NCBI RefSeq assembly: GCF_001591585.1
Contig: NZ_BCVE01000008.1
Location: 62,001 to 126,000 of the forward strand
Source of the DNA: Niallia circulans NBRC 13626
Lineage (GTDB): Bacteria; Bacillota; Bacilli; Bacillales; Cytobacillaceae
Direction of reading: 5' to 3'
DNA length: 64,000 bases
Shown: positions 39,037-48,213 of the stretch, one piece after another
Numbering within the stretch: the stretch's first letter is position 1
Layout: each line of letters opens with the position of its first letter
The notes under the pieces: model-generated
The model's input: the letters and a program-made list of their open reading frames with translations, nothing else
Database searches by the model: none
Told to the model about the DNA's origin: nothing
Position numbers and translations under genes: made by a program

Positions 39037-39056
39037 ATTATTAACCATTTAATAAT
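39037..39056. promoter_or_regulatory. Candidate MarR operator
   Basis: A perfect palindrome ATTATTAA-CCAT-TTAATAAT lies 53 bases upstream of the marR-type start codon. Size and position fit a MarR operator covering the promoter, although AT-rich palindromes arise easily by chance here. Confidence 0.45.
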
Positions 39057-39699
39057 ATATAACTTAATTAATTACATGTCAAATATTATTTTTTGTTTTA
39101 CGTTTTTTTACCCCGTTTTAATGCTAAAAGATTTTTTCCCCCTTTATGCTGCTTCTTTCTATATAAGAAGCTTTTTAAATAAAAGAAATTACAATCTATA
39201 TGGTAATCGGAAAATAATGTGGAAAGAGGGTTAAAATATACACTTTTCCATAGCATTAGCCAAGATGGAAAAGTCAGCACCATAAATTTCTTTATAGATC
39301 CATTCGTAAACAGTTTTTAACCCTCCTGGGAAGTGATTCGTTATATTTTTCCGAAAGTAACTACAACGTTTTTGATTTCTTTTTAACTTTACGTTAACCT
39401 AAGTAAATACACTCTTTCTCTAAAGGCTTCAAAAGTGTAATCTCAACCAACGTCTAAATAAAATGATTCAGGGACTTTATAAAAAATTTTGTAATTAGCA
39501 ACTGTACGGATATTTTTGGCAATGAGGAGAGGATAGAAAAGTAGTCTCTACTAAGAATCTATAATCAGGTTTACTCTCCTTCCAATCAAGAATCTTAAAG
39601 TATAGTAGATTGAGCATATTGGTTATTATTTCTTTTCCTTTAACGTATTGGTTATTTTTCAAATAGAATCATTTATGAATTGCTTAAACAAGAAAAGTG
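39057..39699. other. Long intergenic region with a possible gene fragment
   Basis: No intact gene seen. On the minus strand, about 39232-39410, an open stretch without a start codon reads NHFPGGLKTVYEWIYKEIYG and then ADFSILANAMEKCIF before a stop. It looks like the tail of a lost gene, but I cannot name it. Confidence 0.35.
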
Positions 39700-39770
39700 G
39701 CTGGGAGGCTTGGCACACGCCCCATGGAAAGCGAAGTGTATTCACGCTGCGGATGATTACCACAAACCTT
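39700..39770. repeat. Candidate dispersed intergenic repeat
   Basis: This stretch is much more GC-rich than its surroundings (GGCACACGCCCCATGG, then AGCGAAGTGTATTCACGCT, an imperfect palindrome). Elements with this AAAGCG...TTCACGCT wording recur between genes in Bacillaceae, as far as I recall. Only one copy is seen in the window. Confidence 0.4.
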
Positions 39771-39891
39771 CTTTCTAAAATTAATAAAACCACGAACAAT
39801 TATACGAATATTTTTTAGTGTGTACGTATAATTGATCGGGGTATATTTGATTGAAATACTTATGTCCCACCCTTCATAGATAAAAACGATA

Positions 39892-40785
39892 TCAGGAAAA
39901 CAGTTTACAATTGTTTAGTATTTCCTCTGCACTAAGTAAGGTTGCTTCTCTTATCCCCACATTATTAGCTTTCATGAAGGACTGTACTGCTTGGTATCCA
40001 ACTGCATATCCCGCAAACGGTGATAGCCCAACAGGTTGATATCCCTGTTCTATTGCAATGGTGTCACCAAACATATAACTGCTAACCTCAGCAAAGCCTT
40101 TAACATTTACTGCATCTTTTATTATTCCGATTGAGTATTCTAAATCTTCTTTATGAAAAGAAGTAACCCAAGGACCTAAATTGCTTTCTCCGTATAACTC
40201 TTTTGCAAATGACTCTGCTAAACCTTCTATAATTAGGTAATCTCCAACTGTAACATTACCATGATCCCAATCAAAATAAGAAAAACGGAGATTATGATGA
40301 AATTCATGTGCAATGACAGCAGGGATTTTAGGTATATTATAGGAGTTAGGGAAAATTGCCACTTGAATAAACCCTGGAATTCCCCCAAAGCCACAATAAC
40401 CTTTTTGTAATTCTAGCTTTTTAGGATCAGCAATATACATTCCAAATTTCAATTCATCATTATTTATTTCTAAGTTCTTCTCTTGTATAAAATCAGTACA
40501 GTGATTCAAGGTATCATATGCCGTTTGAAGTGCATGAATCTTCTTTAGATTCTCTAACGCTATCTTTCCGATTTCGGTTTTCGTAACATCAAGATATCCA
40601 AGCATTTTTGCAGCCATTATTACGTCATATCCATTAGATTGATTAGCCTTTAAAGGAACATTAATCGTATTCCACATTTTTTCAAAAGGTTTCATCATGG
40701 AATACCGAAAGTAGTTTTCTTTTTCATCCTCCATAGAGAACAACTTTTCATATTGCTCGGTTGTATTTTCGATTACTATTTTCAT
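39892..40785 (-). CDS. DUF2268-family predicted zinc protease (YjaZ-like)
   Basis: A 297-residue protein without signal peptide. The zinc site is HEFHH (HExxH) in VIAHEFHHNLRF, with EGLAESFAKELYG giving the third-ligand Glu. This is the DUF2268 layout, as in B. subtilis YjaZ. The ATG at 40785 follows AAAGGTGG by 5 bases. Regulation and substrate are unknown. It ends 120 bases after the repeat-like segment. Confidence 0.82.
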   Translation of the reverse strand: MKIVIENTTEQYEKLFSMEDEKENYFRYSMMKPFEKMWNTINVPLKANQSNGYDVIMAAKMLGYLDVTKTEIGKIALENLKKIHALQTAYDTLNHCTDFIQEKNLEINNDELKFGMYIADPKKLELQKGYCGFGGIPGFIQVAIFPNSYNIPKIPAVIAHEFHHNLRFSYFDWDHGNVTVGDYLIIEGLAESFAKELYGESNLGPWVTSFHKEDLEYSIGIIKDAVNVKGFAEVSSYMFGDTIAIEQGYQPVGLSPFAGYAVGYQAVQSFMKANNVGIREATLLSAEEILNNCKLFS

Positions 40786-40965
40786 TGTTACCACCTTTTT
40801 TATTATCTGAATACTTATCGCTTCAGTCGTAAATTTTGCTAATCCATTACCATATTGATTAATGTTTTTGATAAATCGTTTTAATATGGATTGGACCTAT
40901 CCATAAAGGGAGCAGGATAGTATTTGGCAAGTTTTTCATTAAAAATGCCATACCATTCATTAATT
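40786..40965. other. Intergenic region, nothing seen
   Basis: Part of a gap of about 580 bases between the DUF2268 gene and the acetyltransferase gene. Apart from the short frame at 40966-41067 and the terminator at 41293 I see no feature. Confidence 0.4.
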
Positions 40966-41067
40966 TTACTTATACTTTTTTAGATTCGGGAGATAGATCA
41001 CAAAGGCTGCAAGTTTATGGAAAATTATATCCCGCTTTTCAGCTACTCTTTTTACTCTCCTATTCAT
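40966..41067 (-). CDS. Possible very small basic peptide (33 aa)
   Basis: A 33-codon frame (MNRRVKRVAEKRDIIFHKLA continuing to PNLKKYK) preceded by a strong GGAGGTAC 9 bases before the ATG. It could be a real peptide or the start of a lost gene. No family recognised. Confidence 0.4.
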   Translation of the reverse strand: MNRRVKRVAEKRDIIFHKLAAFVIYLPNLKKYK

Positions 41068-41292
41068 CTTTTTGTACCTCCTTCAACTGCTACTGTAAAG
41101 AATTACGCAACGTAAGTGTCAATAGTTAGAGGATATTTTGTTATGAGATTTTTATAGGAATGGGGAAATTGATTAACTTAAGACAAATTTTGAATGAGGA
41201 GTTTTTAATATGGAATTCTAGACTATTATCCGATTATTGGTAGGTGTTTTCTTATTAGCAGGGAATTTCTCCACCATAAGCCGTATATAAAA

Positions 41293-41354
41293 AATGTCTC
41301 ACTCGATCTTAAGAGGAGTAATCTATTCACTCCTCAAAGATCAAATAAGACATT
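41293..41354 (-). terminator. Terminator of the nitrilase-acetyltransferase operon
   Basis: An outer stem AATGTCT/AGACATT, a middle GATCTT pairing and an inner GAGGAGT/ACTCCTC stem form one long hairpin followed by TTTTTTATA on the minus strand. Confidence 0.85.
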
Positions 41355-41362
41355 CGCTATTT

Positions 41363-42031
41363 TTATATGTTTTGAAAGGGATTTTTCCATTCCATTAATA
41401 CTGCATAATTTAAAGAATCTTCATCGTCCAAGTAGTTAGACAATATCGTTACTGGCGTTCTTCCGCATCGCAGTAAAAACGTTAGAACAGGGTCTTGCAA
41501 TTTGCCTGCCATCACATAGTCTAAATATTTTGCGGGAGAAAGTTTGTCGGCCACTTTTCTGTAACCTGGCATTCTTCCACCGCCCAGCAATCGCTCTATG
41601 CCTAAGTGTATAACTAAATAATAGGCACTTTGTATTAGCACTTTACCTAAACCGAGCTTACGATATTTTGGCCGGATACTAATATCGACTACATATAATG
41701 CATTTCCATTCTCATCATGTGTGGTAATATAGCCATTATCGGTTATTTTCCCCCATGTGTGCTGGGAATGTTCAGGATCATAAATTGTACGGAAACTTGT
41801 TAATGATCCAGCAAGTTCTCCCTCCACTTCCACACAGATTGCCCCTTGTGGGAAATAAGCAAGATGACTTGCTAATTGTTCATCGTTCCACCAGAGATCT
41901 TCTGGAAACGGGGCAGGAAAACATTCTGCTTGAATAGCACTTAGTTCGTTAAAATCTCTTTCTTGATAATTTCGGACCGTACATCGAATCGGTTTTTCCT
42001 CATCATAAAGAAAAAACTCACTAAAGATCAT
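41363..42031 (-). CDS. GNAT acetyltransferase, partner of the nitrilase-type hydrolase
   Basis: A 222-residue GNAT protein: TVRNYQERDFNELSAIQAEC (start of the fold) and VVDISIRPKYRKLGLGKVLI with the acetyl-CoA loop RKLGLG. It starts 7 bases after the upstream hydrolase gene, with AAGGATG inside that gene's end. In B. subtilis YhcX a GNAT domain of this type is fused in front of a nitrilase domain; here the two parts are separate genes in the opposite order. Substrate unknown. Confidence 0.88.
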   Translation of the reverse strand: MIFSEFFLYDEEKPIRCTVRNYQERDFNELSAIQAECFPAPFPEDLWWNDEQLASHLAYFPQGAICVEVEGELAGSLTSFRTIYDPEHSQHTWGKITDNGYITTHDENGNALYVVDISIRPKYRKLGLGKVLIQSAYYLVIHLGIERLLGGGRMPGYRKVADKLSPAKYLDYVMAGKLQDPVLTFLLRCGRTPVTILSNYLDDEDSLNYAVLMEWKNPFQNI

Positions 42032-42038
42032 GCAGTAA

Positions 42039-42908
42039 TCATCCTTCCACAGTCGAATTCCAGTCTGGATAAAGATCTGTTCTTCTATCTCTCCATGTTG
42101 TGACAGAACCTTTTTCTCTTACTTCATATAATAAGGAAAGATCTAAATCTGCTGTTACAATCATATCATTATTTAATTCCCCTTCAACGAGAATTCCTTG
42201 TGGGGGGAATGGGATATCATTAGGAGTAATGACTGCTGCCTGCCCAAAGTTGGCTCGCATAAAGTCCACATTCGTTAAGCTTCCAACTGTTCCTGTTACA
42301 ACTACATATACTTGATTTTCAATGGCCCTTGCATGACAAGTATAGCGAACACGATGAAAACCATGACGATCATCTGTACAAGATGGACAAAAAATCACAT
42401 CTGCTCCTGCTGCTTTTGCCATACGGACAATTTCTGGAAATTCAATATCATAACAAGTTAGAATGGCAATTTTTCCTTTATCTGTATCAAAAATACGGAA
42501 GGAGTCCCCTTTTTCCATATTCCATTCATATTCTTCTGTAGGTGTGATATGAAGTTTTGCTTGTTCTTCTATTCTTCCATCTGGATAAAACAAATGAGCT
42601 ACATTAAATAATTTATCTTCTCTGCGAATAACATGAGTTCCACCGATAATATGCATTCCCGTTTCCACAGCAAATGATCTGAATAATTCCTGATATTGCT
42701 CCGTAAATCCAGGGAGCTCATTGATTGTTAAGGCGTTATTTTCATCTCCCATAGATAACAGCTGTGTTGTAAAAAATTCAGGAAATAAAACAAATTCTGC
42801 ACCAAATTCAAGCGCTGTTCGAACATAATGCTCACATTGTTTAGCAAATTCTTCAAATGACTTAATGTTTTCTAATTTGTATTGTACGGCAGAAACTCTT
42901 ATTTTCAT
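42039..42908 (-). CDS. Carbon-nitrogen hydrolase (nitrilase superfamily)
   Basis: A 289-residue amidase-type enzyme with the full catalytic set Glu44 (LFPEFF), Lys118 (AKLHITP) and Cys152 (LTCYDIEFPE). It resembles the C-terminal half of YhcX. The ribosome binding site is AAAGGGAGA, 6 bases before the ATG. The acetyltransferase follows almost without a gap, so the pair probably acts on the same small amide or amine. Confidence 0.9.
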   Translation of the reverse strand: MKIRVSAVQYKLENIKSFEEFAKQCEHYVRTALEFGAEFVLFPEFFTTQLLSMGDENNALTINELPGFTEQYQELFRSFAVETGMHIIGGTHVIRREDKLFNVAHLFYPDGRIEEQAKLHITPTEEYEWNMEKGDSFRIFDTDKGKIAILTCYDIEFPEIVRMAKAAGADVIFCPSCTDDRHGFHRVRYTCHARAIENQVYVVVTGTVGSLTNVDFMRANFGQAAVITPNDIPFPPQGILVEGELNNDMIVTADLDLSLLYEVREKGSVTTWRDRRTDLYPDWNSTVEG

Positions 42909-43193
42909 CTTCCATCTCCCTTTATATGTTTATTTTATATCTTATATAGATAAAACACTTTTTACATAAATGTGTTTAATGTTCATAAAAATGATTATTC
43001 AAGATTTGATTATGCGTTATTCTTCTATATTTTTCAATCGTTTTGCACTATTTTTTTATTGGAATTTACTATTTATATTTATGTTCTTAAAAATATAGAT
43101 GTTCATATTATTTTATGATAGTCCATTGTTTTGATTTTCGGAAAAAAAGGAATTGAAATAGAAGTTATAAACCTGCTGAAGGAGGGATTTTTA

Positions 43194-43355
43194 TTGAGTA
43201 TTTTCATTTATGCTTTTCTTGGTTTAATTTTGATAGAGGAATTGGCAGTGATTGGATTAAAAAGATACATAAATGGTTCATTTAAAATAGAAAATCATTT
43301 TCTACGCCATTATCGGACAAATAAAATAAAAGTTGATAGGGAAAAAGTTAGCTAA
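43194..43355 (+). CDS. Small single-span membrane protein (53 aa)
   Basis: A TTG start at 43194 stands 7 bases after GAAGGAGGG, a much better signal than the in-frame ATG 21 codons upstream. The product has one hydrophobic span (about residues 2-21, IFIYAFLGLILIEELAVIG) and a basic tail. No family recognised. A terminator follows directly, so this is likely a real one-gene unit. Confidence 0.6.
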   Translation: MSIFIYAFLGLILIEELAVIGLKRYINGSFKIENHFLRHYRTNKIKVDREKVS

Positions 43356-43365
43356 ACATCTGTTT

Positions 43366-43401
43366 ATGGCGGCTGGACATTAGTATTCCAGCCGTCATTT
43401 A
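43366..43401 (+). terminator. Terminator after the small membrane protein gene
   Basis: A 12-bp stem (ATGGCGGCTGGA with TCCAGCCGTCAT, one mismatch) and a short T-run, 10 bases after the stop. Confidence 0.75.
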
Positions 43402-43590
43402 TAACCAGTTAATTATCCGTCGTTTTCAATTAAAATTCTGTATAATTGTTCGGGATTTTTATTCTTTCCACAAAGAAATTGGCGGTAATTATTCGCACAC
43501 TGAACAACCTTAAAAAATAGCGACATGCAGAGAAGGACGCTCGACTTTTGCGATAGATAGGTTTTTTCCCAGATTTCTTTGAAATATTAT

Positions 43591-44739
43591 TTAATATTCA
43601 TTTATCGACTTTCGTGCCAGCTGCTCAATCGTCATATCATCCATTGGTGGGTTATGTAAGCCTGCGCGTACATCTCGGTAGTAGCGCTGAAGCGGACTTT
43701 TTGCAGAAAGGCTGCGTGCGCCGACGATACGCATTGCTATATCTACCACTTCAATGGCAGTATTCGTGACCACTAATTTAACAGCACTTAATTCTGGCAG
43801 CATATGGGATTGCTGCTCTTTATCTGCTTCATCCCATTTTTTACTTACGGAATATAGAAAGTGTTTAGCCGTTTGCATTTTTAACTCTATTTCCCCTATT
43901 TTGGATCTTACGCTCGGAATATCGCTGATTGTTCCTTTAATACTATTTGGAGAATAGTTTTTCGCAAAAGTAACTGCTTCTTTTTGTGCAGCACCAGCGA
44001 TTCCTATATAACATGCCGGAATATGCAGAAGCCAGGGATTAATTTTTTTTCGACTATCTAATTTTTCGACAAAATAACGAGCTGGAATTTCCACATTTTC
44101 AAAATAAACATCGTTACTTCCTGTTCCTCTTAAAGCAATGCTATCCCATGTGTTTTCTATACGAATGCCTCTACACTCTTTAGGAATTAAGAAATTCCCT
44201 ACATCGTCTGTATCATTTATGGATGCCGTTACAAGAAAATAATCTAAAACAGGAGACATCGTTGTAAAGGATTTATGTCCATTTATAACCCAACTCTGGC
44301 CCTTTTTTTCTGCGGTAGTTTGTGGTTTTCCACCTCTAGTGGGACTGCCAGTTTGCGGTTCTGTCGCAGCTCCATTAATTAAGGAACCAGATAATAGGTT
44401 CTCATATACCTCTGTTAATGTATCTTTATTCCAATTTGCTTCTTGGATATTTCTTACGATTCCCATATGCCAACCGATGGATAAAGCAGTAGATCCATCG
44501 CCTTGGGCAATCACTTCTTGTAATCTTACCAATTCATATAATGAGATTTCTTGTCCGCCAAACTCCTTTGGTATGGTTAAACTTGTGTAACCTGATTCCT
44601 GTAATTCTTTTACATTATCAAAGGGAAATGATGCAGTTTCATCTATTTCCTTTGCCCTTTCTGAAAATCTCCTGCTCATTTCCATAAGTTTATTTATTTT
44701 TTGTGCTAAATCTTTTTCCAAACTGAAAAATCCAGTCAC
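43591..44739 (-). CDS. Acyl-CoA dehydrogenase family flavoprotein
   Basis: A 382-residue protein with the acyl-CoA dehydrogenase fold: N-terminal helical part (about 1-110; IPKEFGGQEISLYELVRLQE in part), middle beta part (GAATEPQTGSPTRGG, INGHKSFTT), and C-terminal four-helix part with VDIAMRIVGARSLSAKSPLQRYYRD, quoted in part as VGARSLSAKSPLQRYYRD. No clear catalytic Glu could be named by eye; related DszC/SfnB-like monooxygenases share this layout, so sulfur or nitro-compound oxidation is an alternative. The GTG at 44739 is preferred because AAAGGGAG stands 11 bases before it. Confidence 0.8.
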   Translation of the reverse strand: MTGFFSLEKDLAQKINKLMEMSRRFSERAKEIDETASFPFDNVKELQESGYTSLTIPKEFGGQEISLYELVRLQEVIAQGDGSTALSIGWHMGIVRNIQEANWNKDTLTEVYENLLSGSLINGAATEPQTGSPTRGGKPQTTAEKKGQSWVINGHKSFTTMSPVLDYFLVTASINDTDDVGNFLIPKECRGIRIENTWDSIALRGTGSNDVYFENVEIPARYFVEKLDSRKKINPWLLHIPACYIGIAGAAQKEAVTFAKNYSPNSIKGTISDIPSVRSKIGEIELKMQTAKHFLYSVSKKWDEADKEQQSHMLPELSAVKLVVTNTAIEVVDIAMRIVGARSLSAKSPLQRYYRDVRAGLHNPPMDDMTIEQLARKSINEY

Positions 44740-44840
44740 TATAGTGCCATCTCCCTTTAACAAGATCATCTATATGGTAATCATAGCACTATTTCTATAT
44801 ACTGATAAGTAAAATGCAATTCCCTTTAAATAGGAATGAA

Positions 44841-45848
44841 TTATTTTCTGTTTATTAAATTTTGACGATTCTCCATTGCTGGCGGCTCTTCTGTGTATCC
44901 TTTTTTTGCCATTAACTCTGCACCTTGTACTCCATAATCATAAATCTTTGCAATAAGTGGAATAAAGGTTGCTGACAAGTCTTTGCGTAAGCTGAAGGTC
45001 GTACCAATAGCATTGCTGCCAAGTCCAAAACTACAAAATAAACTTATACAATATAGCATTAATTTATCGGAAAATGGGGCAGTCGTGGAAAGTGTTGGAC
45101 TACCAACCCACCCTAAGGGAACTTGTATATCATCATCCGTTAATTTCTTGGAAAGTTTCGCAATGATTTTTTTGGATAGTTCTTTTCCTTCCGTAAAAAA
45201 TTTTTTTAACTCAGGATCTTTTGTTACTTGAGCAAAACCAGTTATTAATTGTTGACCAATACTATTGCTTTCAATCGATTGATAGAGAAAAGAAACCTCT
45301 ACCGTATTTAAAACCCTTTTATCTCCTAATATCTTTGTGCCTTTCAAATACTCCGTACTAACAACCACTTCTACTTGCTCAGGCATTGCGACTTGAGGTG
45401 GGCGGCTTAATGCTCCTTTTTCTATTAGCAGTTCTGTACATTCTTCATAACAATGCTGGGTTGTAACTGATAATTCTTGGTATAAACGAATTATATCCTT
45501 TCGATAGGATCTTGCTAAATGTAAAGCATGTAGTCCCATGCCTATTTCTGCGAGCATTCTTACGATTTGCAAGGCAAAGGTTGGTTGAAATAAAGGTGGA
45601 GCTTGTTTATTTACATCTTGGTCAGAAAATCCATGTGGAATAACTGCACCTTCCGCTATCAATATCGCTTCTATTTTCTTTATTTCTTTTGCTAACTTGG
45701 TTAAATGACTTTCATAGAAGTTTTTCTCTTTCTTCTCTTCATTAACAGCATGGAAATATTCAACGACTCGAAGAAACATTGTTTTTTCTTGATATGTCAT
45801 CCATAATGTTGCAAGCTCTGATGAAGTTAAAATTTCTTTTTTATTCAT
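44841..45848 (-). CDS. DUF3231 family protein (tandem ferritin-like halves)
   Basis: A 335-residue all-helical protein made of two related halves, each starting with a similar pattern: ELATLWMTYQEKTMFLRVVEYF near the start and EVSFLYQSIESNSIGQQLITGF after the middle (in parts). This is the DUF3231 layout, common in Bacillus and often linked to sporulation or coat functions without proof. The ATG at 45848 follows ATGGAGGG by 6 bases. Monocistronic. Confidence 0.8.
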   Translation of the reverse strand: MNKKEILTSSELATLWMTYQEKTMFLRVVEYFHAVNEEKKEKNFYESHLTKLAKEIKKIEAILIAEGAVIPHGFSDQDVNKQAPPLFQPTFALQIVRMLAEIGMGLHALHLARSYRKDIIRLYQELSVTTQHCYEECTELLIEKGALSRPPQVAMPEQVEVVVSTEYLKGTKILGDKRVLNTVEVSFLYQSIESNSIGQQLITGFAQVTKDPELKKFFTEGKELSKKIIAKLSKKLTDDDIQVPLGWVGSPTLSTTAPFSDKLMLYCISLFCSFGLGSNAIGTTFSLRKDLSATFIPLIAKIYDYGVQGAELMAKKGYTEEPPAMENRQNLINRK

Positions 45849-45909
45849 TATCTTTCCCTCCATTTCCGTAATATTATTATTTGAAAAGGGTCAGAAATTA
45901 TTAATTAAA

Positions 45910-47337
45910 TTAATAAGTCGTAAAACCTAGTATCCTTTGCAAACGATAAATAATATAGCGAAACATGGGGAAGTTTTTTTGCTTATCTACCCCTTTTGTA
46001 AAAAGAGCCTGTTCATTTCCCCATAATTTTTGGAAATAGGTCTTTGTTTCTCTCATAATTTTTTCTTTATGGTTGGCAATTATTTTTATATCTGTTTCCA
46101 AATTAAAATCATAAAGATTTCTTTGCGTAAGATTGGCTGAACCGCTTATAATGATACTTTCTCTATCTTTCAATCTTTCTATATATAAGAGTTTCGGATG
46201 AAATTGCTCTTTTCCTGTGTTATACCATTTAATGTGAATGTTTTTTGCGGCTTTTGCTTTTCTTAGGTCAGCAACAACTGGGATATTGGGTAAGCCAATT
46301 TTTTTATTGCCAAATGCATTTTGATTTGGGTCTAATATTATATATATCCTTACATCTCTTTTAGCAGCTGCCTTTATTTCCTTGATTACTTTTTGATCTG
46401 CTAAATAGAGCATGCCTATCCAAATCGTTTCGCTTTTTTTGGTATTTTTAATTTCCTGTAGTATATGCTTACCAATTTTCCCTTCAGTTAATAATTGAAT
46501 TTTCACATTAGCACTTTTCGATTCAGCTTGTTCTTTTATTCTCGGCAAATCAATCGGTTCACTTAATCTTGCTGCACTCTCCTCACTTTTTAGCAATTCG
46601 TTAAGGATATTCCCATGCACTTTAAAGGCAGCATTAGAGTGATAACCGCTTGCATTATTAATATTACCACTCGAGATAATCGCTGTTGTTTCGGTAATTA
46701 TGACTTTCCGATGATTTGCTTTTATGTTAAGTAATTCTAAATAGGATATAGCTGTTACTTTTGGAGCGCTTTTTGCAAGCAAATTAGGTAGATGACCATC
46801 TCCTCTTGTTTTTAGCCACTGTCCAAACATACGCCAAAAGCCAGAATAAAGTGGATTAGAATCTCGCAAGTCATTCAGCTCTGTTTCTATCACTTTCACT
46901 CCGTTTTCTTTTAATTGCTTAAATTCTTCTGACGGATAAGAATCGTACACAGTATTAATTTTATCCGTTATAAAAATAATATTTATCATTGGTTTTTCTT
47001 GCTTTTTCTTAATTAACACTTCTGTAAACTTTTCTACTAACTTTGGATATTGCTGGTCTTCATTTGTATCTTTATTAAATAAAAACATATCAATTATGAT
47101 AAATTCATTTGCTTTCTCTACTTCCTTTATCATGGAATTAATTATTTCATGCTGAACCATTCTTTTCTTTTGGTTATTTTTGTAGGTTAAATCTGTTAAT
47201 AGTTCAACATCCTTCACCTGATGAATAACGCCTTCCATTGACAATCCCCTTGGCAGTGGTTTTTTCAAATGGTGATAAATGGTACTACTATAAAAAATGA
47301 TAAAAATAATGAATAGAAAAAAGAATAATTGTTTCAT
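45910..47337 (-). CDS. Phospholipase D-like protein, membrane-anchored
   Basis: A 475-residue protein with an N-terminal membrane segment (residues 1-20) and two PLD domains. HKD-like motifs: HRKVIITETTAIISSGNINN (first; the usual Asp is Thr or Glu) and FHPKLLYIERL with ISGSANLTQRN (second; Asp replaced by Glu). It looks like cardiolipin-synthase relatives, but the changed acidic residues raise doubt about activity. The ATG at 47337 follows GAGGGGGGG. Confidence 0.82.
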   Translation of the reverse strand: MKQLFFFLFIIFIIFYSSTIYHHLKKPLPRGLSMEGVIHQVKDVELLTDLTYKNNQKKRMVQHEIINSMIKEVEKANEFIIIDMFLFNKDTNEDQQYPKLVEKFTEVLIKKKQEKPMINIIFITDKINTVYDSYPSEEFKQLKENGVKVIETELNDLRDSNPLYSGFWRMFGQWLKTRGDGHLPNLLAKSAPKVTAISYLELLNIKANHRKVIITETTAIISSGNINNASGYHSNAAFKVHGNILNELLKSEESAARLSEPIDLPRIKEQAESKSANVKIQLLTEGKIGKHILQEIKNTKKSETIWIGMLYLADQKVIKEIKAAAKRDVRIYIILDPNQNAFGNKKIGLPNIPVVADLRKAKAAKNIHIKWYNTGKEQFHPKLLYIERLKDRESIIISGSANLTQRNLYDFNLETDIKIIANHKEKIMRETKTYFQKLWGNEQALFTKGVDKQKNFPMFRYIIYRLQRILGFTTY

Positions 47338-47501
47338 CTTTTCCCCCCCTCTTCTCAACAAAATCCAACTTATTTCCCTTTAATTTTTACCATTAGTGGC
47401 AAGATATATAGATAATTTTTTTTGAAAAAATGATGAGTTTTCGCAATTACATGGTACAATATAAAGGCAAATAGTATACATACGTGAAGGAGAATACGAA
47501 A

Positions 47502-48104
47502 TTGATTATTGGACTTTTAATTATACTCGCTTATTTAATTGGATCTATTCCTTCTGGACTAATAATAGGCAAATCCTTTTACAATATAGATATACGAGAA
47601 CATGGCAGTGGCAACTTAGGTGGTACAAATACATTTCGAGTTCTTGGAAAAAAAGCAGGCTTTGCTGTTACAATCTCCGATATACTGAAAGGAACAATTG
47701 CAACAGTTCTCCCACTGTTGGTCACACTTATTTGGGATGTGGAAATAGATATTAATCCGCTTATAATCGGAGTATTTGCTGTTATTGGCCATATGTATCC
47801 CATTTTTGCAGGTTTCAAGGGAGGAAAAGCAGTTGCTACTTCAGCAGGAATTCTTCTTGGACACGAACCTATCTTATTCTTGATTATTGTTGCGGTCTTT
47901 TTTATTTCGCTCTATTTATCAAAATATGTGTCGCTGTCCTCAATGATTGCTGGTTTGGCGGGATTAATATATTCCTTTATTCTATGGGAAGATAAATTAC
48001 TCATTATCATCCTGGCGATTCTTACAATTTTTGTTGTCTATAGACATCGAGCGAATATTAAACGAATTATTAATAAAACAGAGCCAAAAGTAAACTGGTT
48101 ATAA
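47502..48104 (+). CDS. plsY: Acyl-phosphate glycerol-3-phosphate acyltransferase PlsY
   Basis: A 200-residue polytopic enzyme that makes lysophosphatidic acid from acyl-phosphate. Three family motifs are seen: [27 protein letters not shown] and [21 protein letters not shown] at 47502 is taken as start, 9 bases after GAAGGAG; a GTG six codons upstream overlaps that site. In B. subtilis plsY (yneS) is next to yneR, which lies about 2.4 kb away here. Confidence 0.94.
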   Translation: MIIGLLIILAYLIGSIPSGLIIGKSFYNIDIREHGSGNLGGTNTFRVLGKKAGFAVTISDILKGTIATVLPLLVTLIWDVEIDINPLIIGVFAVIGHMYPIFAGFKGGKAVATSAGILLGHEPILFLIIVAVFFISLYLSKYVSLSSMIAGLAGLIYSFILWEDKLLIIILAILTIFVVYRHRANIKRIINKTEPKVNWL

Positions 48105-48136
48105 GAAAAAAAGACCGATTATGGTCTTTTTTTCTT
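48103..48136 (+). terminator. Terminator of plsY
   Basis: A 14-bp A/T-rich stem (AAGAAAAAAAGACC) with a 6-base loop and a T-run, beginning at the plsY stop. Confidence 0.85.
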
Positions 48137-48213
48137 GGTCGAATATTTATTTGACATAAAATGATTTATTTCGTCATACCTTTTACTATAATTGTTAAAG
48201 GAGCGAATACAAA

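Noticed and set aside
39022-39234. 70-codon plus-strand frame upstream of the marR-type gene
   Set aside because: No ribosome binding site, low-complexity Phe/Asn/Ile wording, and it covers the likely marR promoter and operator.
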